From: Mesorhizobium sp. M1D.F.Ca.ET.043.01.1.1
Lineage (GTDB): Bacteria; Pseudomonadota; Alphaproteobacteria; Rhizobiales; Rhizobiaceae
Direction of reading: 5' to 3'
NCBI RefSeq assembly: GCF_003952385.1
Contig: NZ_CP034444.1
Span: 6,151,001-6,215,000 of the forward strand
Length of the DNA: 64,000 bases
The first letter of the stretch is position 1. Every line of letters starts with the position of its first letter. The translations under genes and the position numbers were made by a program. Below the pieces are notes generated by a model that saw nothing but the letters and a program-made list of their open reading frames with translations, did not search any database and was not told where the DNA came from. Below are positions 46,996 to 55,280 of this stretch, piece after piece.

Positions 46996-47206
46996 AAGGA
47001 GCCCGAGTCAGGCCGGGCTAAAGTCGCCAACATCATCCACAAGGAAGTCTGGCGGAGCGCGTTCTCCGACCCGGACCGGAAGGGATGATTCTTTCGCGCG
47101 GCACGACTGATGGGGTCGCGGCCGCGCTTGCCGCCCATGGCCTGATCCTTCGTGGCGGCTTCCGTTTCGCCGGCGATGAAGCCGTGCCTGCGGGGCTTTC
47201 GGGTGC

Positions 47207-47212
47207 GCTAGC
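47207..47212 (+). repeat. Target-site duplication, left copy (GCTAGC)
   Basis: GCTAGC flanks the IS on both sides (left copy here, right copy 48248-48253). It matches the NCTAGN target preference known for IS481. Confidence 0.9.
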
Positions 47213-48164
47213 TGTGGAGCCTCAACAGGTTGTCCTCGGTTAGAGCGAGGCGACTGATAGGTGTTTTGGACTTTAGGCTCCCGTGGGGACGGTGCCAATT
47301 GTATCTGTGCAGCCAGACCGGCAACTCTGCGGCGCGGTGATCTGAAGTCGGATAAGCGATGGCATAAGCCCATTCGCGCAGTGCTGTCTGGATGAAGCGC
47401 TCGGCCTTGCCATTGGTCTTGGGTGTATAGGGTCTTGTCCTGACGTGCTTGAGGCCGAGATCGCGGCAGGCCTTGGCGAAGGCCTTTGATCTGTAGCAGG
47501 AGCCGTTGTCGGTCATGACGCGGGCTATCGTGACGCCGAGGCTGGCGTAGTAGGCCACCGCCGCCTTGAGGAAGGCGATGGCGCTTTCTTTTTTCTCGTC
47601 GGGCAGGATCTGCGAGAAGGCGATGCGGGAGGCGTCGTCGATGCAGACATGGACGAACTCCCAACTGCTGCCGCGCGAGCTGGCATTGCCGGTGCGCTTG
47701 CCGGTAATGCGATGACCGATGCGCTCGAAACGACCGAGCTTCTTGATATCGATATGGATCATCTCGCCAGGATGCTCGCGCTCGTAGCGTCGGATCGGCT
47801 CGGCCGGTTCGATATCCCGCAACCGCGACAGTCCGGCACGCTTGAGAACCCGGCTAACGGTGGCGGGCGAGACGCCGACCTCATGGGCGATGTGCTTGCC
47901 GGTCCAACGTTGCCGCCGCAGCGCCATGATGCGCTCGGCGATCAACGCAGCGGTGGCCTGCGGCATATGGGCGGGCCGCGAGGAACGGTCGATCATGCCG
48001 GCCCGCCCTTCGGACTTGTAGCGCTCGACCCAGCGCGCCACGATCTTGGCCGACACGCCGTAGACACGCGCCGCATGGGCTTTGGAGAAAGCGCCTTCTA
48101 TCACCGACAGCGCCATCTCCTCTCGACGCAGCGGTGTGAGACGGGCATTCTTATGGATGTTCAT
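47208..48164 (-). CDS. IS481-family transposase
   Basis: The 318-residue protein has an N-terminal helix-turn-helix (LSVIEGAFSKAHAARVYGVS) and a DDE integrase core: Asp in HIDIKKLGRF, Asp in TDNGSCY, Glu in KTNGKAERFIQ. Start MNIHKNARLT is chosen at 48164. The last sense codon AGC and its TAG stop overlap the target duplication, so the stop is provided by the flanking CTAG rather than by the element itself. The sequence appears intact and possibly active. Confidence 0.95.
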   Translation of the reverse strand: MNIHKNARLTPLRREEMALSVIEGAFSKAHAARVYGVSAKIVARWVERYKSEGRAGMIDRSSRPAHMPQATAALIAERIMALRRQRWTGKHIAHEVGVSPATVSRVLKRAGLSRLRDIEPAEPIRRYEREHPGEMIHIDIKKLGRFERIGHRITGKRTGNASSRGSSWEFVHVCIDDASRIAFSQILPDEKKESAIAFLKAAVAYYASLGVTIARVMTDNGSCYRSKAFAKACRDLGLKHVRTRPYTPKTNGKAERFIQTALREWAYAIAYPTSDHRAAELPVWLHRYNWHRPHGSLKSKTPISRLALTEDNLLRLHS

Positions 48165-48247
48165 TCGGATCCTCCGATGGATGCTGAAGCGTGGTAACTC
48201 CAGTCTCCTCGGTCCGGTCCGAATGGACAACCTCCCGAAAGCTCACA
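47213..48247 (-). mobile_element. IS481-family insertion sequence, 1035 bp
   Basis: Ends are TGTGGAGCC at 47213 and its partner ending GAGCTCACA at 48247, imperfect terminal inverted repeats that share TGTG and AGGTTGTCC. A 6-bp GCTAGC duplication flanks the element. One transposase gene fills most of it. It interrupts a ferredoxin-like gene. Confidence 0.92.
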
Positions 48248-48253
48248 GCTAGC
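48248..48253 (+). repeat. Target-site duplication, right copy (GCTAGC)
   Basis: Second copy of the hexamer flanking the IS481 element; see left copy at 47207-47212. Confidence 0.9.
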
Positions 48254-48918
48254 CAAGTCCGCCCTCCTGGTCGGGCAGGCAGGCGCGGCACCCTGGCCGC
48301 ATTTCCAGCGCTGGCTCGAGGGCCAGCCGCAGCCCATCGCCAATCCACTCGACACCTGGTCACGCGAGGCGATCGGCGCCGTGGCCGAGGAATTCGGCGC
48401 CCGCGCGGTATCACCCTCCGACCGGCCCTATCTGCCGTTCCAGCAATGGGCGATGCGGGCGGAAGGGCTGAGGCCATCGCCGCTCGGCATCCTCATGCAT
48501 CCAACGTTTGGGCTTTGGCATGCCTATCGTGGGGCCTTGTTGTTCGAGCAGGAGATTTTCCTCCCCGAACCTGAGGAAACGATGCATCTCTGCGACACAT
48601 GCGCCGAAAAACCCTGCGTGAAATCCTGTCCGGTCGATGCCTATTCCGAGCAGGGTTTTGCCCATGACGCCTGCCTTGGCCATGTGCGTGGCGCCAGAGG
48701 CGGGCCTTGCCGCACCGGCGGCTGCCTCGACCGCAATGCCTGTCCGTATGGCACGGACTATCGCTATCCGCCGGAGGTTCAGGCCTTTCACATGGCGGCG
48801 TTTGCGCGCCTGTAGGATCGGGGCCGTCCACACGAAACCTTGAACGGCGGGCTCCGGGATTGTCTTGCCGGCGCAGACGATGCCGATATCTATCGCGCGA
48901 CAGCCGACGGAGAGCATC

Positions 48919-49650
48919 ATGGCGAAGCAAGAGATCGAGATCAAAACCCAGGACGGCACAGCGAAGGCGCGGCTGTTTCGTCCAGCCTCACCCGCCAGGG
49001 CCGGCGTTATCCTCTACATGGACATTTTCGGTCCGCGCCCGGCTCTCGACGAGATCGCCGAGCGCCTGGCGGGGCATGACTATGCCGTGCTGGTGCCCGA
49101 CTTGTTCTACCGCAGCGCGCCCTACGGGCCATTCGACCCCAAGACCGCTTTTGGCGGGGAAAGGACGAAGGCTGAACTGACGGCGTTGAGAAATGCGACG
49201 ACGCAGGACATGACGATCAGTGACGGCGAGGCCTTCCTCGATGCCCTGGCGGCGGATGGTTTTGTCGGACCTGTCGGCGTCGTCGGCTATTGCATGGGCG
49301 GCGCGCGGGCGTTGAACGCTGCGGCGGCTTATCCCGGCCGCATCGCCGCCGCAGCGAGCTTCCATGGCGGCAATCTGGCAAGCGACGCGCCCGACAGTCC
49401 ACACCTCAAAGCGGCGTCGATCAAGGCGCGCGTCTATGTCGGCGTCGCCGGCGTCGACGGCAGCTTTCCGCCGGAGCAGTCGGCGCGGCTGGCCGAGGCC
49501 TTGCGCGTGGCGGAGGTCGACCACGTGATCGAGAACTATGTCGGCATGGCGCATGGCTGGTGCGTGCCGGACCATGGCGTCTTCGACAAAGCCGGCGCCG
49601 AGCGGCACTGGAAGCGGCTGACCACGTTCTTCGGTGAGACCCTCGGATAG
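48919..49650 (+). CDS. Dienelactone hydrolase family protein
   Basis: The 243-residue alpha/beta hydrolase has the nucleophile motif GYCMGGARA near residue 119 (Cys as nucleophile, as in dienelactone hydrolase), an Asp near VAGVDGSFPPEQ and a His in GMAHGWCVPD. Members hydrolyse dienelactones or related lactones and esters. The true substrate here is unknown. CGGAGAG precedes the ATG at 48919. It stands alone after the disrupted ferredoxin gene. Confidence 0.9.
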   Translation: MAKQEIEIKTQDGTAKARLFRPASPARAGVILYMDIFGPRPALDEIAERLAGHDYAVLVPDLFYRSAPYGPFDPKTAFGGERTKAELTALRNATTQDMTISDGEAFLDALAADGFVGPVGVVGYCMGGARALNAAAAYPGRIAAAASFHGGNLASDAPDSPHLKAASIKARVYVGVAGVDGSFPPEQSARLAEALRVAEVDHVIENYVGMAHGWCVPDHGVFDKAGAERHWKRLTTFFGETLG

Positions 49651-49719
49651 GTTTCGCCCGCGCGGCGCGGCGAAGCCTCGGCCCAGCGCAGGCCGCGCCG
49701 CCCTTCGGGCGTTTGTCAT

Positions 49720-49747
49720 GCGAAAGGCCAAGCACTTGGCTTTTCGC
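49720..49747 (+). terminator. Strong hairpin, probable terminator after the hydrolase gene
   Basis: GCGAAAGGCCAAG pairs with CTTGGCTTTTCGC over 13 bp with one G-T pair and a two-base loop. Just before it a CGCCC/GGGCG hairpin followed by TTT (49699-49714) adds a second candidate. No long T tract follows the main stem. Confidence 0.45.
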
Positions 49748-49849
49748 CCCGCTGCGTGGGCCATTCCCGTGAACAGGAGGAAAGCAGCGCCCCAAAAAAA
49801 TCTTTCCATCGCCCCAAGGATTGGCCATTAGCCTTCGTCCAACGGGCAA

Positions 49850-50413
49850 ATGACGGCGATGATGCTGGACGACAGCGAAGCCTCCGATGCCGACTTGATC
49901 GGGCGGGCGAGGGGCGGAGACAGGGGGGCTTTCGGCAAACTGCTCGAAAGGCACTATGGCTTCGTCTATCGCGCCGCCTATCGCTGGTGCGGCCGCAAGG
50001 CCGATGCGGAGGACATAGCCCAGGACGTCTGCGTGCGGCTCGGCCGGGCGATCCGCGACTATCAGGGCAACGGCGCCTTCACGACATGGCTCTACGCCAT
50101 GACGCTTAACGCGGCGCGCGATATGATTCGCAAGCGGGCGCGCGACACCGCCAAGACCGAAGCCTTTGGCACCTACACGCTGATTGCGGGGGAGGGCTCG
50201 GGGGAAGCTCATGACCCGGCCGAGGCGCTGTGGGCGGCGGTGCGGATGCTGCCGGACAAGCAGCGCGACGCGGTGCTGCTGGTCTATGGCGAAGGGCTGA
50301 GCCATGCCGCGGCGGCGGAGGTGATGGCAATCTCGGAGACGACGGTTTCCTGGCACATCCATGAAGCGAAGAAACGGCTGAAGCTGCTCATGCGTTCAAC
50401 CGGGGAAGTGTGA
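49850..50413 (+). CDS. ECF sigma factor
   Basis: The 187-residue protein has sigma region 2 (GAFGKLLERHYGFVYRAAYR and DAEDIAQDVCVRLGRA) and region 4 (LPDKQRDAVLLVYGEGLSHAAAAEVMAISETTVSWHIHEAKKRL region, residues about 130-175). It overlaps the VWA protein gene by four bases (GTGA), so the pair is co-expressed. In such pairs the second protein often acts as the anti-sigma or response effector. Confidence 0.93.
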   Translation: MTAMMLDDSEASDADLIGRARGGDRGAFGKLLERHYGFVYRAAYRWCGRKADAEDIAQDVCVRLGRAIRDYQGNGAFTTWLYAMTLNAARDMIRKRARDTAKTEAFGTYTLIAGEGSGEAHDPAEALWAAVRMLPDKQRDAVLLVYGEGLSHAAAAEVMAISETTVSWHIHEAKKRLKLLMRSTGEV

Positions 50414-52563
50414 CCATGGTCGACGACAACGAACTCGAAAGGCTGCGCGACATCGCGGTGCCGGCGCCGGACGGCGAGGCGAAAGCCCGCGCGTTCGCTG
50501 CTGCGATGAGCGCCTTCGAGGCCCAAGAAAAAATTTCGACCGCCTCCCAAGGAACCGCGGCAGGCCTTCGTCTCACGGAGCGAGCAAGAAAGCTCTGGAG
50601 AGAGATCATGCAACGGAAACTCATTGCCACGCCGGCCATCACCGCTCTGGTCGCGCTGCCTATCGCCGGATATGCCGCTTTCGAGATGTTGAAGGAGCAG
50701 CCGCCTGCCATCGGCGGCAACGACAAGATCACCGAGACGCTGGCCGACAAGCCGGTGGCGCAGAAGCCCGCGGCCAACAGGCTGGCGAACAACGAGCCGC
50801 TGGCGGCTGCGCCCGCCAAGGAGAAGAAGACCGACGCCGAAAGTGAGGGTCGTCTCAAGGATGAGGCGGAGATCGCGCCGGCGGCGCCGCCGAAGCCGGC
50901 CACCGAAGTCGACAACCTGGGCAATCAGGAAACGACGCCCGAGGCGGCGCCTTCGCCGGCGCCGGCTGGGACAGCTGGCGACAAAGCTGCGGCGAGCGAC
51001 GGGGTGGTTCGAATGGGCTTTTCGGCCCCGGGTGATGCAGCGAAGTTGAGACGCGCGCCTGGTGCCGTCGCCGATTCCAAGCTGATGGTGCAGCCCGCGC
51101 CGATGCCGTCCGACCAAATGCAGCCGCAGGAGGAAAACCGCGACCGCATCGAGACCTTCAAGACCAATCCGGTGCACCAAGCCGCCCAGGATCCGGTCTC
51201 GACTTTCTCGATCGATGTCGACACGGCGTCCTATTCCTTCGTGCGGCGCTCGCTGAAGGAAGGCGCTCTGCCCGACCCGGACACGGTCCGCGTCGAGGAG
51301 ATGATCAACTACTTCCCCTATGACTGGAAGGGTCCGGATTCGGCCGCGACGCCGTTCAACTCGACCGTCACCGTCATGCCTACGCCCTGGAACGAGCGCA
51401 CCAAGCTGATGCATGTCGCGATCAAGGGTTTCGACGTGAAGCCGGCCGCGGCGCCCAAGGCCAACCTGGTGTTCCTGATCGACGTGTCGGGCTCGATGGA
51501 CGAGCCGGACAAGCTGCCGCTCTTGAAGTCCGCCTTCCGGCTGCTGGTTAGCAAGCTGAAGCCCGACGACACCGTTTCCATCGTCACCTATGCCGGCAAT
51601 GCCGGCACGGTGCTGATGCCGACGAAGGCTGCGGAAAAGCAGAAGATCCTTTCGGCCATCGACAATCTGGAGCCTGGTGGATCGACGGCCGGCGAGGCGG
51701 GCATCAAGGAAGCCTACAAGCTTGCGCAGCAGTCCTTCGTCAAGGACGGCGTCAACCGCGTGATGCTGGCCACGGACGGCGACTTCAACGTCGGCCAGAC
51801 CGATGACGATGACCTCAAGCACCTGATCGAGAAGGAGCGCAAGACCGGAGTGTTCCTCTCGGTGTTCGGTTTCGGCCGCGGCAATCTCAACGATCAGATG
51901 ATGCAGACCATCGCGCAGAACGGCAACGGCACGGCGGCCTATATCGACACGCTTGCCGAGGCCGAGAAGGTGCTGGTCGAGGACGCATCCTCGACGCTGT
52001 TCACCATCGCCAAGGACGTCAAGATCCAGGTCGAGTTCAACCCGGCGAACGTCTCGGAATACCGCTTGGTTGGCTACGAGACCCGCGCCTTGAAGCGTGA
52101 GGATTTCAACAACGACCGCGTCGATGCCGGCGATATCGGCTCCGGCCATTCGGTGTCGGCGATCTACGAGATCACGCCCAAGGGCAGCGGCGCCGAGCAG
52201 GTCGATCCGCTGCGTTACGGCCAGGCGAAGGTCGACAATGGCGGCGTCGCCAATGCGGACGAATATGCCTTCGTCAAGATCCGCTACAAGCTGCCGAACG
52301 AGGATGTCTCGAAGCTGATCACCACGCCGGTGACCGCCGCCAACGAGGTGCGGTCCTTCGACGAGGCAGGAAGCGACCAGCGGTTCTCGGTCGCGGTCGC
52401 GGCCTTCGGGCAGAAGCTGCGCGACGAGGATCAGACGGCCAATTTCGGCTACGACCGGATCCTGGAGATCGCCAACGCCGCCCGCGGCGCCGATCCGTTC
52501 GGCTACAGGGCCGAATTCTTGTCGCTGGTGCGGCTTGCCTCGTCGCTGGGAACCAACAAATAG
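50410..52563 (+). CDS. YfbK-like VWA domain protein with single membrane helix
   Basis: The 717-residue protein has a short cytoplasmic N-terminus of about 65 residues, one hydrophobic segment (LIATPAITALVALPIAGYAA), a long Ala/Pro/Glu-rich linker, then a von Willebrand factor A domain with a MIDAS (FLIDVSGSMDEPDK near residue 360) and a YfbK/DUF3520-like C-terminus. Layout suggests a membrane-anchored anti-sigma-like protein displaying a VWA domain outside. It starts with GTG 50410 overlapping the sigma stop (ATG 50416 is an alternative). Confidence 0.88.
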   Translation: MTMVDDNELERLRDIAVPAPDGEAKARAFAAAMSAFEAQEKISTASQGTAAGLRLTERARKLWREIMQRKLIATPAITALVALPIAGYAAFEMLKEQPPAIGGNDKITETLADKPVAQKPAANRLANNEPLAAAPAKEKKTDAESEGRLKDEAEIAPAAPPKPATEVDNLGNQETTPEAAPSPAPAGTAGDKAAASDGVVRMGFSAPGDAAKLRRAPGAVADSKLMVQPAPMPSDQMQPQEENRDRIETFKTNPVHQAAQDPVSTFSIDVDTASYSFVRRSLKEGALPDPDTVRVEEMINYFPYDWKGPDSAATPFNSTVTVMPTPWNERTKLMHVAIKGFDVKPAAAPKANLVFLIDVSGSMDEPDKLPLLKSAFRLLVSKLKPDDTVSIVTYAGNAGTVLMPTKAAEKQKILSAIDNLEPGGSTAGEAGIKEAYKLAQQSFVKDGVNRVMLATDGDFNVGQTDDDDLKHLIEKERKTGVFLSVFGFGRGNLNDQMMQTIAQNGNGTAAYIDTLAEAEKVLVEDASSTLFTIAKDVKIQVEFNPANVSEYRLVGYETRALKREDFNNDRVDAGDIGSGHSVSAIYEITPKGSGAEQVDPLRYGQAKVDNGGVANADEYAFVKIRYKLPNEDVSKLITTPVTAANEVRSFDEAGSDQRFSVAVAAFGQKLRDEDQTANFGYDRILEIANAARGADPFGYRAEFLSLVRLASSLGTNK

Positions 52564-52584
52564 GACGTGCGGCGTCTTTTGAGC

Positions 52585-52617
52585 AAAGGGCCGGCGTGGA
52601 AAACCGCCGGCCTTTTT
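52585..52617 (+). terminator. Rho-independent terminator
   Basis: AAAGGGCCGGCG and CGCCGGCCTTTTT form a GC-rich stem followed by a T run, 22 bp after the VWA gene. Confidence 0.85.
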
Positions 52618-52699
52618 CCGATCGTTAAATTGCGTGGCTTTTCCGGAACTTCATCGCAATGCCCTCCTGTTAGTCAAAGCTGATAGACGGCTTGAGGGG

Positions 52700-52984
52700 A
52701 TGGAATTGCATATCACCGGGAACGTGGCTTCGACCGCGGGAAATCTTCAGGCGCGAGCACCGTCCCCTCCGTCGGCTGAATCCGCGCGTATCAGGAACGA
52801 TGTCGACGCGGCCCGCAACACGGCGCTCTCGGCGCTGAACAACGACCGCTTCCGCGTAATGCTGGAACAGATCAGCGACCCGCGCGCGTCGGGCGCGTTG
52901 ATGACGCTGAGTGCTGACAGCAACAACAGCGCCGCTACCGACCTCAATACAGCGCTGTCGCGTTACGCCGAGAACAGCGAGTAA
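52700..52984 (+). CDS. Small hypothetical protein
   Basis: The frame gives 94 residues from ATG 52700 (MELHITGNVASTAGNLQARA) to 52984. It is Asn/Ala/Ser-rich, with ALSALNNDRFRVMLEQISDP in the middle, and has no signal peptide or recognised domain. A GAGGGG lies immediately against the ATG, so an upstream start at 52634 cannot be excluded. Its reading frame looks real but evidence for expression is thin. Confidence 0.45.
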   Translation: MELHITGNVASTAGNLQARAPSPPSAESARIRNDVDAARNTALSALNNDRFRVMLEQISDPRASGALMTLSADSNNSAATDLNTALSRYAENSE

Positions 52985-52995
52985 GCAGCACAATT

Positions 52996-54018
52996 TCAGG
53001 CGCGGCTGCGCCGGCGCTCGCGACGACCTTCACCGGCCTCGGCCGAACCGGCCGAGGCGATCTTGTTGCGCATCGGACCGATGCGCTCGACGATCGTCTC
53101 GACGGTCGGACGCGCCGACTTTTTATGCGCGTCGAGCGCCTTGCGCATCGCGGCGAGGTGGGCGAACGAGGTGCCGCAGCAGCCGCCGACGATTTTCGCG
53201 CCGGCGTCGACCGCCAGCCGGACATAGTCGGCCATCAGCTCGGGCGTGCCGGAATAGTGGATCTCGCTGCCGCGGAATTCCGGAATGCCGCAATTGCCCT
53301 TGACGATCACGGTGGCCTCCGGCTTCGCGTCGGTCATGTCGAGCAGCGAGGCCAGGATGTCGGCGGCACCGACGCCGCAATTGGCACCGACGCCGAGCGG
53401 CGCCTGCGACAGCCCGTCGGCGACGCCGTGGATGTCCTTCGGCAGCAGCCCCATCATGGTGCGGCCGGCGGTGTCGAAGGAGCCGGTGTAGGTGTAGGGC
53501 AGGCCGACGCGGATCGCCGCTTCGGCCGCGGCGCGGATCTCGTCCGGCGCCGACATGGTCTCGATCCAGGCGACTTCGGCGCCGCCGGCCTTCAAGCCTT
53601 CGATCTGCTCGGCAAAGGCATCGACCGCGTCCTCATAGGTCATGGCGCCGAGCGGCACCAGCAACTCGCCGGTCGGGCCGACCGAGCCGGCGACAATCAC
53701 CTTGCGGCCGGCCTTGTCGGCGACGGAGCGGGCGATTTCGGCGGCGCGCTTGTTGAGCTCGTAAACGCGGTCCTGCGCATGATGCAGCTTCAGCCGGTGC
53801 CGGGTGCCGCCGAAGGAATTGGTCAGGATGATGTCGGCGCCGGCATCGACGAAATTCTGATGCAGGCTGGCGATGGTGGCAGGCGCTGTCTCGTTGAGCA
53901 GCTCGGGCGCTTCACCGGCCTCGAGGCCCATGGCGAACAAATTCGTGCCGGTGGCGCCGTCAGCCAAAAGCACGCCTTTTTCGGCAAGCAATGCGTCGAT
54001 CGGATTGGTCGCGGTCAT
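52996..54018 (-). CDS. bmt: Betaine-homocysteine methyltransferase (S-methyltransferase family)
   Basis: The 340-residue protein has the Zn-binding cysteines of homocysteine S-methyltransferases (C214, C280, C281, in GANCGVG and GGCCGTS) and the N-terminal LLADGATGTNLFAMG. This matches the rhizobial betaine-homocysteine methyltransferase described in Sinorhizobium meliloti (bmt). It would transfer one betaine methyl to homocysteine, giving methionine and dimethylglycine. The C-terminus ends GEGRRERRRSRA. A palindrome shared with the methyl-THF methyltransferase gene lies 35 bp upstream. An S-methylmethionine role (MmuM) is possible but less likely. Confidence 0.88.
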   Translation of the reverse strand: MTATNPIDALLAEKGVLLADGATGTNLFAMGLEAGEAPELLNETAPATIASLHQNFVDAGADIILTNSFGGTRHRLKLHHAQDRVYELNKRAAEIARSVADKAGRKVIVAGSVGPTGELLVPLGAMTYEDAVDAFAEQIEGLKAGGAEVAWIETMSAPDEIRAAAEAAIRVGLPYTYTGSFDTAGRTMMGLLPKDIHGVADGLSQAPLGVGANCGVGAADILASLLDMTDAKPEATVIVKGNCGIPEFRGSEIHYSGTPELMADYVRLAVDAGAKIVGGCCGTSFAHLAAMRKALDAHKKSARPTVETIVERIGPMRNKIASAGSAEAGEGRRERRRSRA

Positions 54019-54052
54019 GGCTTTGGCTTTCGTATCCTGAATTCGGATAACG

Positions 54053-54072
54053 ATATAAAGAAGTCTTTATGT
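54053..54072. promoter_or_regulatory. Palindromic operator, same element as at 38816
   Basis: ATATAAAGA, AG, TCTTTATGT (one mismatch from a perfect dyad), within a flank that matches the site upstream of the methyl-THF methyltransferase over 31 bp. The centre is about 44 bp upstream of the bmt start. Confidence 0.6.
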
Positions 54073-54206
54073 CCCGTCAATGAATTTGCGGTCGCGACGG
54101 TGTACCGGATAACCGCCTTTCCGGCCTGAGAGTGATCTTGACCTCGATGCAGGGGCCGCCGTTGGTCAGATGCTGACCGCAAGGCACGACGACGATGATG
54201 AAACGT

Positions 54207-55067
54207 TCAGACGGAGACTGAAGGGAAGGACATGCCGGCCAACCTTTGCGTGAAGCTCGCCGCCTCATGCGCGTTGATGTCGGCGGCGCGGATCAGATTG
54301 TCGAAATGGCTGGTCAGGGTGCGGACCGGCTGGGTGGCGTTCAGCACCAGATACATGTCGCCGACGTAGATCGCGGCGCGGTAGGGACCGAAGATCGTGT
54401 AGGGGATCGAATAGCGCATGCGGCCGTCATAAAGGAACAGTCGGAAGGTCGGGTAAAGGTCGTCGAGCAGCGTTGCCATGTGCAGCAATTGCTTGCGGCG
54501 CTCGGCTTCCGGGAAACGATCCCAGACGCCGAGACCGCGCGCGAAGATCTCCAGCGTATGACGCGGCATGCAGACCTCCATATCGGTCTCGGGCCGCCTG
54601 TTGTAGTCGATACGGTATTGCGTTTCGCCGGCCTGCGCCTCGCGGCTCTTGTTGGCAATGCCGGCCTCGTACTCGACCAGCGCCTCGGTGCGCAGGAGGT
54701 CCGGAATGCCCGCAGGCACGTAGCGGATCTTGGTGCCGGCCGCCTCGGCGTGCCATTTGGCGAGCAGCGTGCGGTCGAAGCCGTCGGGCGCCTCCTCGAT
54801 CTCCAGGCTCTCGCGGATCTCGCCGGTGACGCCTTCGTCCTGGCTCAGGCCCAGCAGCCAGTCGAGCGACACCTTGAACTCGGCGGCGATGTTGAGAAGC
54901 GTCTCGGCGCGGGGCAGGCGGGTCGAGGCGCCGGACAGCAGCTGCGACAGCGCCGATCGGTCGATGCCGACGGCGGTCGCGAAGGCCGACTGGTTCAAGT
55001 CGGAGCGTGTCAGTAGCAATTTCAGACGCTCCCGGAAGATCGTCGACAGATCTCGCTTATCCATCAC
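54207..55067 (-). CDS. XRE-family regulator with long C-terminal domain
   Basis: The 286-residue protein has an N-terminal XRE helix-turn-helix (LNQSAFATAVGIDRSALSQLL, residues about 22-42) and a long C-terminal region with no named domain, rich in conserved aromatic residues (YSIPYTIFGPYRAAIYVGDMY). It is divergent from the fatty acid desaturase and the region between them has two palindromes, so it probably controls that gene. The signal sensed is not evident. Confidence 0.88.
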   Translation of the reverse strand: MMDKRDLSTIFRERLKLLLTRSDLNQSAFATAVGIDRSALSQLLSGASTRLPRAETLLNIAAEFKVSLDWLLGLSQDEGVTGEIRESLEIEEAPDGFDRTLLAKWHAEAAGTKIRYVPAGIPDLLRTEALVEYEAGIANKSREAQAGETQYRIDYNRRPETDMEVCMPRHTLEIFARGLGVWDRFPEAERRKQLLHMATLLDDLYPTFRLFLYDGRMRYSIPYTIFGPYRAAIYVGDMYLVLNATQPVRTLTSHFDNLIRAADINAHEAASFTQRLAGMSFPSVSV

Positions 55068-55204
55068 GCCACTCCTGTGCCGAGGAGGAAAAATTTGCGC
55101 CGGGGCCTTTCTGACGACTGCTCAGGCGCAAATGAATCCCCAGGTTTGTTTACAAAGTATAACATCTGCAGCTAAAAATGCGCATTCGCAACAGTTTGTG
55201 CGCT

Positions 55205-55250
55205 TTGTCGCGTTGCGACAACGGCGGGCTCCTGACACAATGTTGTCAGG
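55205..55250. promoter_or_regulatory. Two palindromes between XRE regulator and desaturase
   Basis: TTGTCGC-GTT-GCGACAA (55205-55221) and CCTGACA-N6-TGTCAGG (55231-55250) are perfect dyads. The second ends 30 bp before the desaturase start. They are candidate operators for the XRE protein. Confidence 0.5.
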
Positions 55251-55280
55251 AATCAAACTGGTTCCGGCGACTGGAGGGCA

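Larger units (their letters stand above)
47085..48815 (+). pseudogene. Ferredoxin-like 4Fe-4S protein gene split by an IS481 element
   Basis: Removing the IS and one target copy joins 47085-47212 to 48254-48815 in one frame of 230 codons with no stop until 48813. It starts MILSRGTTDGVAAALAAHG; the 3' half carries the cluster motif CDTCAEKPCVKSCP and further Cys residues (GGPCRTGGC, NACP). The N-terminal fragment ends in an IS-derived stop and the C-terminal fragment lacks its natural start. The intact 229-residue protein would be a ferredoxin-like iron-sulfur protein of unknown role. Confidence 0.85.

Noticed and set aside
48381..48815. Stand-alone 144-residue ferredoxin
   Set aside because: The natural start lies upstream of the IS element. 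Joining the two flanks gives an exact 230-codon frame, so this is the 3' fragment of a disrupted gene.
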